Shown here piece by piece: positions 16,764 through 24,953 of a stretch of 64,000 bases of DNA. Source of the DNA: CAZKYX01 sp964557125. GTDB taxonomy: Bacteria > Patescibacteriota > Microgenomatia > Levybacterales > GWA1-39-11. Each line of letters starts with the position of its first letter. The stretch's first letter is position 1. The position numbers and the translations under genes are program-made. The notes beneath the pieces were generated by a model that worked only from the letters and a program-made list of their open reading frames with translations, made no database searches and had not been told where the DNA came from. The DNA lies in NCBI GenBank assembly GCA_964557125.1, contig CAZKYX010000001.1, positions 1 to 64,000 on the forward strand, written 5' to 3'.

Positions 16764-17351
16764 CTAAACGGTGGGGCGTTCTCCTTCGATTTCCTCAAGA
16801 AGTTCTTTCAAAAATTCATCGTGAATGTGAGCGCGTGCTGTTTCGAAAAATTCAGGAAGTCTTCTTTTGTGTTCCAGTTCATAGACAAGCGCCTGAAGAG
16901 CCATATCTAATTTATCCAACTGCCAAAATATTTTTGCTTCAAGTGTTTTTCTTTCAAGCATTTCATCAAAGGTAGTTACTGCAAGATGTGATTTGTCAGT
17001 CTGACTAAAAATCTTTTTAATTCCTTTTCTTTCCATTTCTTCTTTTTCTTTCATTTTTTTCACATCAACATTTCCGGCTTCATATACAACAATATCCCCT
17101 GTTTCAATTTCTCCAATGTCGTGAAGGATTGCCATTTTAATAAGCTTTGTGGTATTGAGTGGGTAGTTGAGTCTGTCAGACAATAGAGGAGCAAGCTGCA
17201 TAGTGATAAAGCTTAGGCTAAATGTGTGTTCAGCAACGCTTTCCGGTTGGGGAATGTTGTTTCTCACCCATCCGGTTCTTTTTATCCTCTTTGAGCTATT
17301 TACGTGAAGGAATAGACTGATTAGGTTTTTAGATTGTTCCTTTTTTGTCAT
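16764..17351 (-). CDS. HD-domain hydrolase (YfbR/HDDC2-like nucleotidase)
   Basis: 195 aa. Motifs of the HD superfamily: ESVAEHT (H42), AILHDIGE (H77, D78) and a later WQLDKLD (Asp at about 145), as in YfbR/HDDC2 5'-deoxynucleotidases, which hydrolyse dNMPs with a divalent metal. Its ATG overlaps the glyA stop by 4 bp, so it is co-translated with glyA. The pairing links nucleotide turnover with one-carbon supply, but the link is inference. Confidence 0.8.
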   Translation of the reverse strand: MTKKEQSKNLISLFLHVNSSKRIKRTGWVRNNIPQPESVAEHTFSLSFITMQLAPLLSDRLNYPLNTTKLIKMAILHDIGEIETGDIVVYEAGNVDVKKMKEKEEMERKGIKKIFSQTDKSHLAVTTFDEMLERKTLEAKIFWQLDKLDMALQALVYELEHKRRLPEFFETARAHIHDEFLKELLEEIEGERPTV

Positions 17352-18664
17352 GGTAATGGAAAATCTTTTAAGTATTTTTTTACTTCTTGGCCAATTATAT
17401 CTATAGTTTTGTTATTTTCAACTCTTTTTTTAAATTCTTTAAAATATGGACCTCGTTCTTCCTTAATTTTTGGAAGAGGACTATTTTTGACTTCTTCAAT
17501 TGTTCTATGAATCCATTCTCCTAATTTTTTAATATCCTTTTCCTTAAATCCTCTTGTTGTAGCAGCTGGTGTACCAATTCGAATTCCTGAAGGGTAAAAG
17601 GGAGGCATTGTGTCAAATGGCACAGTATTTTTGTTGGTAATAATTCCCGCTTTTTCAAGAGCGTATGCAGCTAGTGCTCCATTTATTCCCTTATTCGTTA
17701 AGTCAACAACAAGCAGGTGATTGTCGCTGCCGCCGGTTGTGAGGACAAAACCATTGCTTAATAGTGAATCAGCAAGAGATTTTGTATTTTTGACAATTTG
17801 GTGTGCGTATTTTTTAAATTCTGCTGAATCTGCTTCATTTAGGGCAACAGCAATGGATGCTGTTTGGTTATCGTGTGGTCCACCTTGTAGCCCGGGGAAT
17901 ACTGCTTTATCAATTTTTACTGCAAGTTCTGGGTCTTTCTTAAGTCCCTTTTCAGTTACCATGAGCATAGCTCCTCTTGGGCCACGGAGTGACTTGTGAG
18001 TGGTAGTCATAACAATGTGCGCGTGGTTGACAGGGGATGGATGAGCACCACCAGCGATAAGTCCTGCAATGTGTGAAACGTCTGCCAAAAGATACGCACC
18101 AACTTTGTCAGCTATTTTTCCAAATCTTTCAAAATCAATAACACGTGGGTATGCGGTAAATCCGCAAACAATAATATCTGGTTTATGGAGAATGGCTAAT
18201 TGCTCAATGGCTTCATAGTCAAGAAAGCCATTGTTATTAACTGTATAGGGGATAGTTTTAAAGTATTTTCCGGCAATGCTTACGGGCGAGCCGTGAGTTA
18301 GGTGGCCACCTGATGAGAGAGCAAGACCCATGATTTTGCTCTTGAGTGGAGTAAGAAGCGCAAAGTAGACGGCTGTATTTGCTGGACTTCCTGAATAGGG
18401 TTGAACATTCGCATGAGGTACACCAAAGAGCTTTTTTGCTCGTTCTATTGCAAGAAGTTCTATATCATCTGCATTTTTATTTCCTTGGTAATATCTTTTT
18501 TTGGCATAACCTTCTGAATATTTATTCGTAAATACAGAAGCCAAGACAGAACGCACTTCAAGTGAAGCATAATTTTCTGAGGGAATTAGGGTCAGAGTAT
18601 CCCGCTGGCGTTTGTCCTCTTTCTTGAGGAGCGAGTAGACTGTTGGGTCTTTTTGGCTTACCAT
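17348..18664 (-). CDS. glyA: Serine hydroxymethyltransferase
   Basis: 438 aa, close to the usual ~420. It interconverts serine and glycine with transfer of a one-carbon unit to tetrahydrofolate, using PLP. Visible motifs: LIPSENYAS near the N-terminus, the Tyr-rich YSEGYAKKRYYQG, LADVSHIAGL, and the PLP-lysine region TTTHKSLRGPRG (K224). First gene of a two-gene operon with the HD hydrolase. Its ~100-nt upstream region holds a perfect 8-bp inverted repeat (CTTTTCGT-GATAT-ACGAAAAG, 18722-18742) and a heptamer-array remnant directly before the ATG. Confidence 0.96.
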   Translation of the reverse strand: MVSQKDPTVYSLLKKEDKRQRDTLTLIPSENYASLEVRSVLASVFTNKYSEGYAKKRYYQGNKNADDIELLAIERAKKLFGVPHANVQPYSGSPANTAVYFALLTPLKSKIMGLALSSGGHLTHGSPVSIAGKYFKTIPYTVNNNGFLDYEAIEQLAILHKPDIIVCGFTAYPRVIDFERFGKIADKVGAYLLADVSHIAGLIAGGAHPSPVNHAHIVMTTTHKSLRGPRGAMLMVTEKGLKKDPELAVKIDKAVFPGLQGGPHDNQTASIAVALNEADSAEFKKYAHQIVKNTKSLADSLLSNGFVLTTGGSDNHLLVVDLTNKGINGALAAYALEKAGIITNKNTVPFDTMPPFYPSGIRIGTPAATTRGFKEKDIKKLGEWIHRTIEEVKNSPLPKIKEERGPYFKEFKKRVENNKTIDIIGQEVKKYLKDFPLP

Positions 18665-18721
18665 CTGTTTAGGTTTTGGGTTGTAGGTTATAAGAACCTT
18701 TCACTTCGTTCAAGCACCTTC

Positions 18722-18742
18722 CTTTTCGTGATATACGAAAAG
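18722..18742. other. Perfect inverted repeat upstream of glyA
   Basis: CTTTTCGT-GATAT-ACGAAAAG lies between the pilin-like gene and glyA. It lacks a T-run on either strand, so it could be an operator or an mRNA leader stem rather than a terminator. Confidence 0.5.
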
Positions 18743-18806
18743 TAGTTTGTAGTTTATGCTCTTAAGAAATGATATATGAAGAGAATAATGGAAGGCAAAT
18801 CATTTG

Positions 18807-19130
18807 TCAAATAGGACTTCTTGTCGGAGTGGGGGTAGGGGCAACTTCTCCTGATTCCTCAAGTTTTAAATCAGTAATTTGAAGATTTTTTTCATTTGAT
18901 GTATTTGTCGTATTGTTGGGAGCCGCGTAATGAATTTTGCTATCAACAATATCTGACTTTGGAGGAGAGAATATGCCAGACCACACAAGAACACTAAGCA
19001 TAAGTACTACAACAAAAATAACTTCAATCATGGAGAAGCCTTTTTCATTCCGCAGAGCGGAATGAAAAGAATTAAGTATTAAGAAGTAAGTATTATGGTG
19101 AAGTTTTGAATTCTGTTTTAATTTTTTCAC
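18807..19130 (-). CDS. Prepilin-like protein (type IV pilin/pseudopilin N-terminus)
   Basis: 107 aa from GTG 19130; TACAAT ends 6 nt upstream. A 36-residue leader ends in RNEKG followed by FSMIEVIFVVV, a class III prepilin-peptidase site (G-F cleavage, Glu at +5, then a hydrophobic helix). The mature part after the helix is only about 50 residues and Thr/Pro-rich at its end, so it is a minimal pilin or tether. The leader is unusually long, and part of it (FHSALRNE) is encoded by a perfect palindrome at 19043-19065. No assembly ATPase or prepilin peptidase is in the window. Confidence 0.7.
   Translation of the reverse strand: MKKLKQNSKLHHNTYFLILNSFHSALRNEKGFSMIEVIFVVVLMLSVLVWSGIFSPPKSDIVDSKIHYAAPNNTTNTSNEKNLQITDLKLEESGEVAPTPTPTRSPI
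19043..19065. repeat. Perfect palindrome inside pilin leader
   Basis: TTCATTCCGC-AGA-GCGGAATGAA, a 10-bp perfect inverted repeat, encodes part of the prepilin leader peptide upstream of the cleavage site. Confidence 0.85.
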
Positions 19131-19173
19131 TAATTAATTGTAGGTAGGGAGGGTTAAAAAAGTCAAATGTTTG

Positions 19174-19833
19174 TTAGGGTGAAAGTTTTACGTCAAGGGT
19201 TGCTTGGGAGAGTTTTAATTTTGTTTGTATTCCATCCTTAAGAGTATATACATTTGAATTTTGAAGGTCGTACAAAAGCTGTGTAGTCACCGAAGTGTTG
19301 AATGAAACAGGGGTGAAGGTAAGTTGTGCTATTCTTCCTTTACCCTTTATTGGTTTTGCGCCATCTGGCAATTTAAAAGTTATCGTTACATTAGATGGAT
19401 TGTACATAATGCTTAAAAATTCTGTCTCAATAGGGAGAAGTCCCGTGTCTCCTGTAACGGGTGACACTCTAATGTTTTTAACCTGATTCAAGTCGTATTT
19501 AAGAATAATAGTACCTCCAGAAATGCCTTCGTTTTCAAGTGTTTGGATATTGAGGTCAACGGTCACAGGTTGATTTTCCTTTGTAACCAAATTCAGTACT
19601 GAGAATCCAAGCGAAACTTTTACGTGTTGCGGATTATCAATATTATCAACCAAAGGGGCAATTTTGGTTTTTATGGAGGTCTTGCCTTTAAATCCAAACG
19701 TTAAAAGAAGAAAGGCTATAAGAATTGCAGCGACAACAAGACTAATAGCTATAAGGAGTTTTTTATTAAGTCCCTTTTTTTCAGGAACTTGTGGAGCTTC
19801 TTGTTCTGGTTGTTGGGGCAGATTGTTTTCCAT
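19174..19833 (-). CDS. Membrane-anchored cohesin-like protein
   Basis: 219 aa. A Pro/Glu-rich cytoplasmic tail, TM helix (about 24-46), then one beta-sandwich domain (about 68-217). Cohesin-like strands: VTVDLNIQTLE, GGTIILKYDLNQVKNIRVSP, and GRIAQLTFTPV. It lacks Cys. The ATG lies 3 nt after the stop of the upstream Cys-rich secreted protein, so the two are co-expressed, as also seen for the pair at 21151-23406. Probable role: cell-surface docking partner. Family assignment is by pattern. Confidence 0.6.
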   Translation of the reverse strand: MENNLPQQPEQEAPQVPEKKGLNKKLLIAISLVVAAILIAFLLLTFGFKGKTSIKTKIAPLVDNIDNPQHVKVSLGFSVLNLVTKENQPVTVDLNIQTLENEGISGGTIILKYDLNQVKNIRVSPVTGDTGLLPIETEFLSIMYNPSNVTITFKLPDGAKPIKGKGRIAQLTFTPVSFNTSVTTQLLYDLQNSNVYTLKDGIQTKLKLSQATLDVKLSP

Positions 19834-19836
19834 ATG

Positions 19837-21105
19837 TTATATTGACTGGCAGAATGCTTCGGTTGCGCCAGAAGGTTTTATACAGTATCCACCACACCCT
19901 GAGCATTGGTTATTTGTACCAGTTACTGTATTTTTTGAGGTATCGCAAAGTCTTCCTGAAACTTGGCAAGAAGAACCAGCTCCACTTTGATTGGCAATTG
20001 GCAATTGGCAACACGTGTAGCCGGTTTTGTCTTTCCCTCCGCTATAAAAAAGAGAGCAAGATTCTGAAGCTAGCGCATCGGGATTTTTGACAGCTCCCCC
20101 TGAGCAAGTTGTTCCAGAAGAGCAAATTTGACTCACAGTACCACTGGAAGTTTGTATAGAGTCATTGCATGTGCCACTTGTTGCAATTGGTGTTGGGGAA
20201 GTTATCGGTGCGGGAGTTCCTGTTGTAACCGGTGCAATGCATGTATTTGCGCTTATGCTCCAAACAAATCCATTTCGGCAGCACACTCCAGTAGCACATG
20301 ACGCTGAAAGTGAGCTACAAGACTGTGCACAGTAATTTCCGCTAACACACTGCCACGGTCCTTGAGAAGGTACACAAGCCTTACCTTCTCCGATTGGAGT
20401 GTATGGAGTGGGAGTTGGAGTTTTGGTGGGGGTGGGTGAGCCACTTACAACAGCTGTTGGACATTTATAAAAATATGGCTGAAGACCCCCTGATGCGCCT
20501 ACACAGTATGAATTCTTAAAATCTGAGGCAGTACTTTTTACCCACTCAGCAGAGGCTTTTGAGCATGGAGGAGTCGTGCCAGCTGGGACAGGAAGCATTT
20601 TGGAGGTATCAGGACCATCATCACCGCAGTACCCAATCTCACCTGTAGCAGGTGTCGGGGATGCACCTGATGCTCCCGGTGATGGGGTCGTTGTTGTTAC
20701 TGGCCCAACAACTGGATTCAGAATTTCAATTGTTTGATTGTATGTATAGCTTGTGTCTGATGCTCCCGGTTCTATAATATCTGACTGGTGTGTATGGACT
20801 ATGGATCCGTTTTCACTCACCATAATTTTTATCCAGAACGAGGTAGGCTTTGTATTTAGTTCGACAGAAGCCCCGTTAGCAAAATTGGAAGAAAGAGGTG
20901 TATTCGTTGCCGCGTCCATAATGGTTACTATTACAGAGGGGTATGTTTTTGCAACACCACTTGAGGTGGTTTTTGCCTTAACGGTAATAGTATAGGCACC
21001 TTGTGCGAAAGCTTGAAAATTTTGTGAAATGAGCAGAGCAATGACAGTGAAAGAGAGAATGAGAATAAGGGACAAGGAGCGAACTAATTTCATGGTAGTA
21101 ATCAT
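19837..21105 (-). CDS. Secreted Cys-rich multi-module protein
   Basis: 422 aa. A signal peptide (about 1-35, ending FAQG) or uncleaved anchor, then a beta-rich domain (about 37-130) resembling a carboxypeptidase-regulatory or PEGA-like fold, then several Cys-rich modules separated by Ser/Thr/Pro linkers (more than 25 Cys in total). One module (CVPSQGPWQCVSGNYCAQSC) looks like a small disulfide knot. An internal ATG (codon 5) is an alternative start. Second gene of the Cys-rich/cohesin pair with 19174-19833. Function unknown. Confidence 0.65.
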   Translation of the reverse strand: MITTMKLVRSLSLILILSFTVIALLISQNFQAFAQGAYTITVKAKTTSSGVAKTYPSVIVTIMDAATNTPLSSNFANGASVELNTKPTSFWIKIMVSENGSIVHTHQSDIIEPGASDTSYTYNQTIEILNPVVGPVTTTTPSPGASGASPTPATGEIGYCGDDGPDTSKMLPVPAGTTPPCSKASAEWVKSTASDFKNSYCVGASGGLQPYFYKCPTAVVSGSPTPTKTPTPTPYTPIGEGKACVPSQGPWQCVSGNYCAQSCSSLSASCATGVCCRNGFVWSISANTCIAPVTTGTPAPITSPTPIATSGTCNDSIQTSSGTVSQICSSGTTCSGGAVKNPDALASESCSLFYSGGKDKTGYTCCQLPIANQSGAGSSCQVSGRLCDTSKNTVTGTNNQCSGCGGYCIKPSGATEAFCQSI

Positions 21106-21150
21106 ACTATAAATAGTAGATGAGCTTCTGTCAATTTTAATGCAATGACA

Positions 21151-21780
21151 TTAATAATATATGGTGAGTGGTTGCGAGGTGAGCTTAACTGATTTTCCAT
21201 TTCTTGTCACAAAATATGATTTTTCTGAAATGGATATTGTTGGATAATTTTTGGGAGTGAGATTTTTTATTGAAAAGGTTAGTGCGCCAATACTTGCTTT
21301 TCCTGTTTTTTCACCAATGTCATCAGGAAGAACCAGCGATATAGTAGTTATCCCCTTTGTGTTGTCCACATTCATCTGTGCGATTTTTACATAGTTCCCA
21401 AAGAATGAGAAGTTGGAATTGTTAAGATTGAAATTATTTACTTCAACAAATTGTGGGTCATACTCAAAATTGATGAATGTTCCTGCAAGCGGGGTGTTGC
21501 TTTCAATAATAACATCAACTGTTTTTTGACCTGATGGGGCATTGAGTGAAAATGCATCTGCAAGAAAAGAAATTTTGCCACTTCCAGTTTGTGTTGAGGA
21601 AGCTTGCTCCTGTGTCTCCTTAACATTTTTAGGTTTAGGACCAACGCTAAAAATAATAGCAGTCAGGATAACGAGGAGAAGAATAGCACCTATTGTAGCG
21701 TAAAATATTTTACTCCTCTTTAGTTTTTCAAAAGCAGTTAGGTCTGTTGATTGACTTATGATTTGTTGATTTTCTTCCAT
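21151..21780 (-). CDS. Membrane-anchored cohesin-like protein
   Basis: 209 aa. Cytoplasmic tail, TM helix (about 27-46), then a single beta-sandwich (about 68-209) with VDVIIESNTPLAGTFINF followed by EYDPQFVEV and a late ASIGALTFSI strand, the same pattern as 11172-11837 and 19174-19833. Starts 6 nt after the stop of the upstream secreted Cys-rich gene. Third copy of the anchored cohesin-like type in this region; the three differ strongly in sequence, so partner specificity may differ. Confidence 0.6.
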   Translation of the reverse strand: MEENQQIISQSTDLTAFEKLKRSKIFYATIGAILLLVILTAIIFSVGPKPKNVKETQEQASSTQTGSGKISFLADAFSLNAPSGQKTVDVIIESNTPLAGTFINFEYDPQFVEVNNFNLNNSNFSFFGNYVKIAQMNVDNTKGITTISLVLPDDIGEKTGKASIGALTFSIKNLTPKNYPTISISEKSYFVTRNGKSVKLTSQPLTIYY

Positions 21781-21786
21781 ATATCG

Positions 21787-23406
21787 TTAAGGGTTGGCCC
21801 AGCAATAATCAGACCCTGTACAAGGGTGAAGTTGTCCCCAGCTTACTTTCCCAGGATGTGTGTTAGGATATGATGAATCTCCACAGACCCCGCCTTGCTC
21901 CGCGCAATTTTTTGGACCTACCCAGCAATATGATGATTGGCAAGGAGCGAGTGGTCCCCAGCTTTTAGCGTTTGGATGAGTATCTGGGTAACTTGTGTCG
22001 CCACAGACTCCATTGTGATTTGCGCAGGTATCTGCCACTGTTGGAGTAGGTGTTGCGGGTACAGGTGTGGCGGTTGGACCGGAGCCCGTACACATACAGC
22101 CGGTAGTTGAATTGGCGTTACTCTTGCAAGTAGTCAAAGCACCCGCACAGCCTCCATATGTTGTTGATGGACACTCGTATCCTGTTTTTATGGCACTTGG
22201 ATTTGGAGTTGCGCACCCAAATCCAGGAGTCACAGGAGTTGGAGAGATGGTTGTAGATGGTGAGGGGGTTGTGGTGGGAGTTGCAGTTGGGGTAGTGCAT
22301 TTATAGAAATAGTTGGATTGACTATCATTTACTCCATAGTTATCAACGCACCACTTATCATACGTACTGTCACTGCTTGTGTTGTTAATTCCACACGTTG
22401 CACTATTAATAGTAACGGGGTTGCTGGTTCTTGATGCATTTGCACAGTATCCAGGGGAGAGGGGTGTTCCTGTACCTGCACACTCATAATAGTTGTCAGT
22501 TGGACTACCAAATGTAGCATTGCAGTAGTCATCATATGTACCATTGTAGAATGCTGAATTTATACTACAGGTGCTCGAAAGGACAGGTTTTGCATTTCCC
22601 CTCAAGTCATCCGCACACCACCCCGGTTTGGTGGGTGGAAGGGGAGTGGGGGTAGGTGTGGCTGTAGCACTGCTTGGTTTTGGTGTTATTGTGCTTGTAG
22701 CGGGTGTGGGACTGCCCTTTGGATCGCTTACGGTATCCTTAACACAGCAGATTGGAGTTTTGGTTTTGAATGTATCGGCAGCATCAACATAATGTGTGTC
22801 GGTGGGACAAGTCAAACTGCTTAAATATTTTACACCGTGAAGATCATGACATGTATTATATCCAGATAAGGTGAAATTAAAGTCTCCTACTACGGTATTT
22901 GATGATATTTCGATATAGCAAGTAGTATTTTTCTTGCATGTAGTTGAAACGTAATCGTAGTCCAGATACTGTCCCTGTCTTATTGGCCAAACCACTAGCT
23001 TATATTCACCATTACTCAAAACACGGTCATATGTATTGATGTTCGTATTATTTGGTGGTAATAGCTCCGAATATATAGGGGCGTTACTCGTTTTTGTGTA
23101 GATATTTACTTGCACGCCATCGTACCTAATTCCTCCTGTATTAACTGTGATAGTACCCTTCAGCCTTCCAGAGCCTGTATTTGTAAGGCATGTTACGCAG
23201 CTCGATGATGAATAGGCACAGATTTCTCCAGCTTTGTTACAAGAGGTGACTATACTACCATTATTCAGAATTGCATCTCTTTCTTTATTGCATTCATAAT
23301 TCAATGCACCAGAATCACAATACTGAGTAATTGCATAGGAATTTGAAACGAGTGCTGAAGTAAAAAATAATATGGTAGAGATGAGGATTCCCAGTAATAA
23401 TTTCAT
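21787..23406 (-). CDS. Secreted Cys-rich repeat protein
   Basis: 539 aa from ATG 23406, chosen because it opens a clean signal peptide (MKLLLGILISTILFF, cleavage after SNSYA) 10 nt after the stop of the upstream pilin-like gene; the frame is open further upstream but overlaps that gene. N-terminal Cys-rich part, a PEGA/CarboxypepD-like beta domain (about 55-150), then Cys-rich modules with Thr/Pro linkers. The C-terminus has two ~38-residue tandem repeats containing GVCGDxSYPxTHP, SWGxLxPC and a closing YCW. Probably exported; function unknown. Confidence 0.7.
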   Translation of the reverse strand: MKLLLGILISTILFFTSALVSNSYAITQYCDSGALNYECNKERDAILNNGSIVTSCNKAGEICAYSSSSCVTCLTNTGSGRLKGTITVNTGGIRYDGVQVNIYTKTSNAPIYSELLPPNNTNINTYDRVLSNGEYKLVVWPIRQGQYLDYDYVSTTCKKNTTCYIEISSNTVVGDFNFTLSGYNTCHDLHGVKYLSSLTCPTDTHYVDAADTFKTKTPICCVKDTVSDPKGSPTPATSTITPKPSSATATPTPTPLPPTKPGWCADDLRGNAKPVLSSTCSINSAFYNGTYDDYCNATFGSPTDNYYECAGTGTPLSPGYCANASRTSNPVTINSATCGINNTSSDSTYDKWCVDNYGVNDSQSNYFYKCTTPTATPTTTPSPSTTISPTPVTPGFGCATPNPSAIKTGYECPSTTYGGCAGALTTCKSNANSTTGCMCTGSGPTATPVPATPTPTVADTCANHNGVCGDTSYPDTHPNAKSWGPLAPCQSSYCWVGPKNCAEQGGVCGDSSYPNTHPGKVSWGQLHPCTGSDYCWANP

Positions 23407-23416
23407 ATTTATAAAT

Positions 23417-23992
23417 TTAACATCCGGTTGCGTCGCCGCCTTTTGTCGTTTCAAGCTTCCCTCCTGTAAATATACCACTTGCGTCCTTAGTTCCGCCAGA
23501 GTAAAGAAGGAGTTGCCATTTTTTTGTATTAAATCCAGAATAGTTGCGAAGGGTAAGATCGTATGTGCTTGACGTGGCGACAAAAGGCTTTGATGTACCA
23601 ACATTGGTGAACGTACCCGGAGTTGATGATTCAACCTGAATCTGTATATAACCGGCTACTGATCCGGTTGCTGTAATTGTTCCTTTTTTTACCCGCGTTG
23701 TATCCTCCGGCTCGCAAGCTCCAAGCGTATAGGTTAGTTCCCATTTTGCGGCAGGAGCAACGCCAGTAGTTGGTGCTACACCACCAACGGGCGTTGGGGT
23801 AAGTGTCCGGTAGGTAGCTTTTGTCCCTTCAAGACTGAAAGAACCTGTGACAATAAGTACGCTAAATATAAATACAACGATAATCACCCACGTTACCATG
23901 GAGAAGCCCAGCTCGCCTTGATTAGGTTGCGGGTTGCGGGTTTTAGGTTTTAGGTTAGGAAAGAATTTCGGAGTTATTTTTTGTTTTTTCAT
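23417..23992 (-). CDS. Prepilin-like protein with long leader
   Basis: 191 aa. A 29-residue basic leader ends GELG, then FSMVTWVIIVVFIFSVLIV: a prepilin-peptidase-like site with Thr rather than Glu at +5, so methylation or assembly may differ from classical pilins. The mature globular part (about 70-191) is beta-rich and has two Cys. TACAAT ends 6 nt before the ATG, the same context as the other pilin-like gene at 19130. Residues ~14-25 of the leader (LKPKTRNPQPNQ) are encoded by a heptamer array. First gene of the cluster extending to 18807. Confidence 0.7.
   Translation of the reverse strand: MKKQKITPKFFPNLKPKTRNPQPNQGELGFSMVTWVIIVVFIFSVLIVTGSFSLEGTKATYRTLTPTPVGGVAPTTGVAPAAKWELTYTLGACEPEDTTRVKKGTITATGSVAGYIQIQVESSTPGTFTNVGTSKPFVATSSTYDLTLRNYSGFNTKKWQLLLYSGGTKDASGIFTGGKLETTKGGDATGC
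23923..23959. repeat. Heptamer-type array inside prepilin leader
   Basis: AGGTTGCGGGTTGCGGGTTT followed by TAGGTTTTAGG units. On the minus strand it is read through as part of the prepilin leader peptide, so the array is coding here. Confidence 0.8.
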
Positions 23993-24094
23993 TAATTAAT
24001 TGTAGGGTGAGAGGGGAAAAGAAGTCAAATAGGATAGTAATCAGGAAACAATAAGCAATAAACAAAAAATGGCTAGATACCTAAGTGGATTCAA

Positions 24095-24162
24095 ACTTCT
24101 CGACAAGCTCGAAGAATATTTGTACTGAGTTTGTTGATTTATTGTTCGAGGAAATCGAGAAC
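24095..24162. repeat. Dispersed ~69-bp repeat, copy 1
   Basis: A sequence running from ACTTCTCGACAAGCTCGAAG to ATCGAGAAC recurs at 36834-36903 with moderate divergence. It holds inverted GTTCTCGA-type ends. It is intergenic here, followed by a partial further copy at about 24168-24190. Confidence 0.7.
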
Positions 24163-24196
24163 CGGTGAACTTCTCGACAGGCTCGAAGAATAAGAT

Positions 24197-24224
24197 AGAT
24201 TGTTTCGCAAGGCTCGCAATGACA
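24197..24224. repeat. AGATTG...GCTCGCAATGACA repeat, intergenic copy
   Basis: Matches the 3' half of the palindromic element that is embedded in ychF (62813-62844 and 63339-63401). Here it is non-coding. Confidence 0.7.
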
Positions 24225-24260
24225 GGGCTCAGAATAAGTATTAGCCGCTCGAAGAATTAG

Positions 24261-24593
24261 TTAGTTTTTGCGTTCTAAGACTTTCAAACGTTCGTGGTTA
24301 TCTACATCTAGTTTCAGGCGTCTTGATTGGTCTGTACCAACTTCATTTTCAACCTGCCAGTCTTCTAGGATTTTTAGAATTTTATCTTGGGTTACTGAAA
24401 ACTTCTCGAACTTTTCATCGTTTTTCATCCACTTTTCATCTTGTTCCTCCCACTTTGATTCTTGAAAATCTGATATGTCTTGAACCACCTGTTGAAAATC
24501 TTTTTCAAGCTCTTGTTTAAATTCTTTAAACCCTTTATCAAGAACTTTGTCGAGCACGGCTTCTGTTATTGGTTTGTCAATTTTTTGTTTCAT
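24261..24593 (-). CDS. Coiled-coil hypothetical protein
   Basis: 110 aa, soluble, very rich in Lys, Glu, Asp and Gln. Heptad-like Leu/Val/Phe spacing over most of the length suggests one long coiled coil, with a Trp-Glu-Glu-Gln segment in the middle. Similar small coiled-coil proteins are common in CPR genomes, but I know no function. TATTCT lies 9 nt before the ATG. It is divergent from a possible mini-ORF at 24617. Confidence 0.7.
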   Translation of the reverse strand: MKQKIDKPITEAVLDKVLDKGFKEFKQELEKDFQQVVQDISDFQESKWEEQDEKWMKNDEKFEKFSVTQDKILKILEDWQVENEVGTDQSRRLKLDVDNHERLKVLERKN

Positions 24594-24616
24594 GGAATAT
24601 TAAGAATACTATCTCT

Positions 24617-24760
24617 ATGGATATTTTCAAGAAGTACGAGTATATCTTTATGTATATCGGTGAATTTAAAGCTAAGCTTTCAGAACAACCCCACATCGGA
24701 GGTGGGGGAGTAGTATTGTTTTTTAAAGCTAAGCTTTCAGAGCAAAGCTTAGCTTTTTGA
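24617..24760 (+). CDS. Possible 47-aa peptide
   Basis: ATG to TGA, 48 codons; contains FKAKLSEQ twice because the DNA word TTAAAGCTAAGCTTTCAGA is duplicated. TACTAT lies just upstream. It ends inside a perfect 13-bp inverted repeat with a T-tract. It may be coding or only a repeat-rich spacer. A second hairpin, CCCCAC-ATCGGAG-GTGGGG, is at 24689-24707. Confidence 0.25.
   Translation: MDIFKKYEYIFMYIGEFKAKLSEQPHIGGGGVVLFFKAKLSEQSLAF
24725..24756 (+). terminator. Perfect 13-bp inverted repeat with T-run
   Basis: AAAGCTAAGCTTT-CAGAGC-AAAGCTTAGCTTT followed by TT on the plus strand. It could terminate a plus transcript; on the minus strand it is followed by A residues, so it would not be an intrinsic terminator for the vWA gene. 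It shares the GCTAAGC/GCTTAGC palindrome with repeats at 134 and 1114. Confidence 0.5.
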
Positions 24761-24762
24761 AC

Positions 24763-24953
24763 AAATCATATTATTTTAATTCGTTACATTGTCTTGTTGC
24801 AATTTTCTTTAGGTTACAGCCGCAAGAAAATAGCAAATCATATTATTTTAATTCGTTACATTGTCTTGTTGCAATTTTCTTTAGGTTACAGCCGCAAGAA
24901 AATAGCAAATCATATTATTTTAATTCGTTACATTGTCTTGTTGCAATTTTCTT
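24763..24953. repeat. 72-bp tandem repeat, 2.7 copies, built from the vWA gene 3' end
   Basis: Units start at 24763, 24835 and 24907 and are identical; the third stops matching at 24953. The third copy contains the last ~12 codons and stop of the vWA gene (minus strand); the other two are extra copies of that gene end plus 3' sequence lying downstream of it. Confidence 0.95.

Noticed and set aside
24763..24953. Regularly spaced repeat resembling a CRISPR array or a coding repeat ORF (plus strand, SYYFNSLHC units)
   Set aside because: The whole 72-bp unit is identical, so there are no spacers, and the sequence is the duplicated 3' end of the vWA gene. The plus-strand frame is a by-product.
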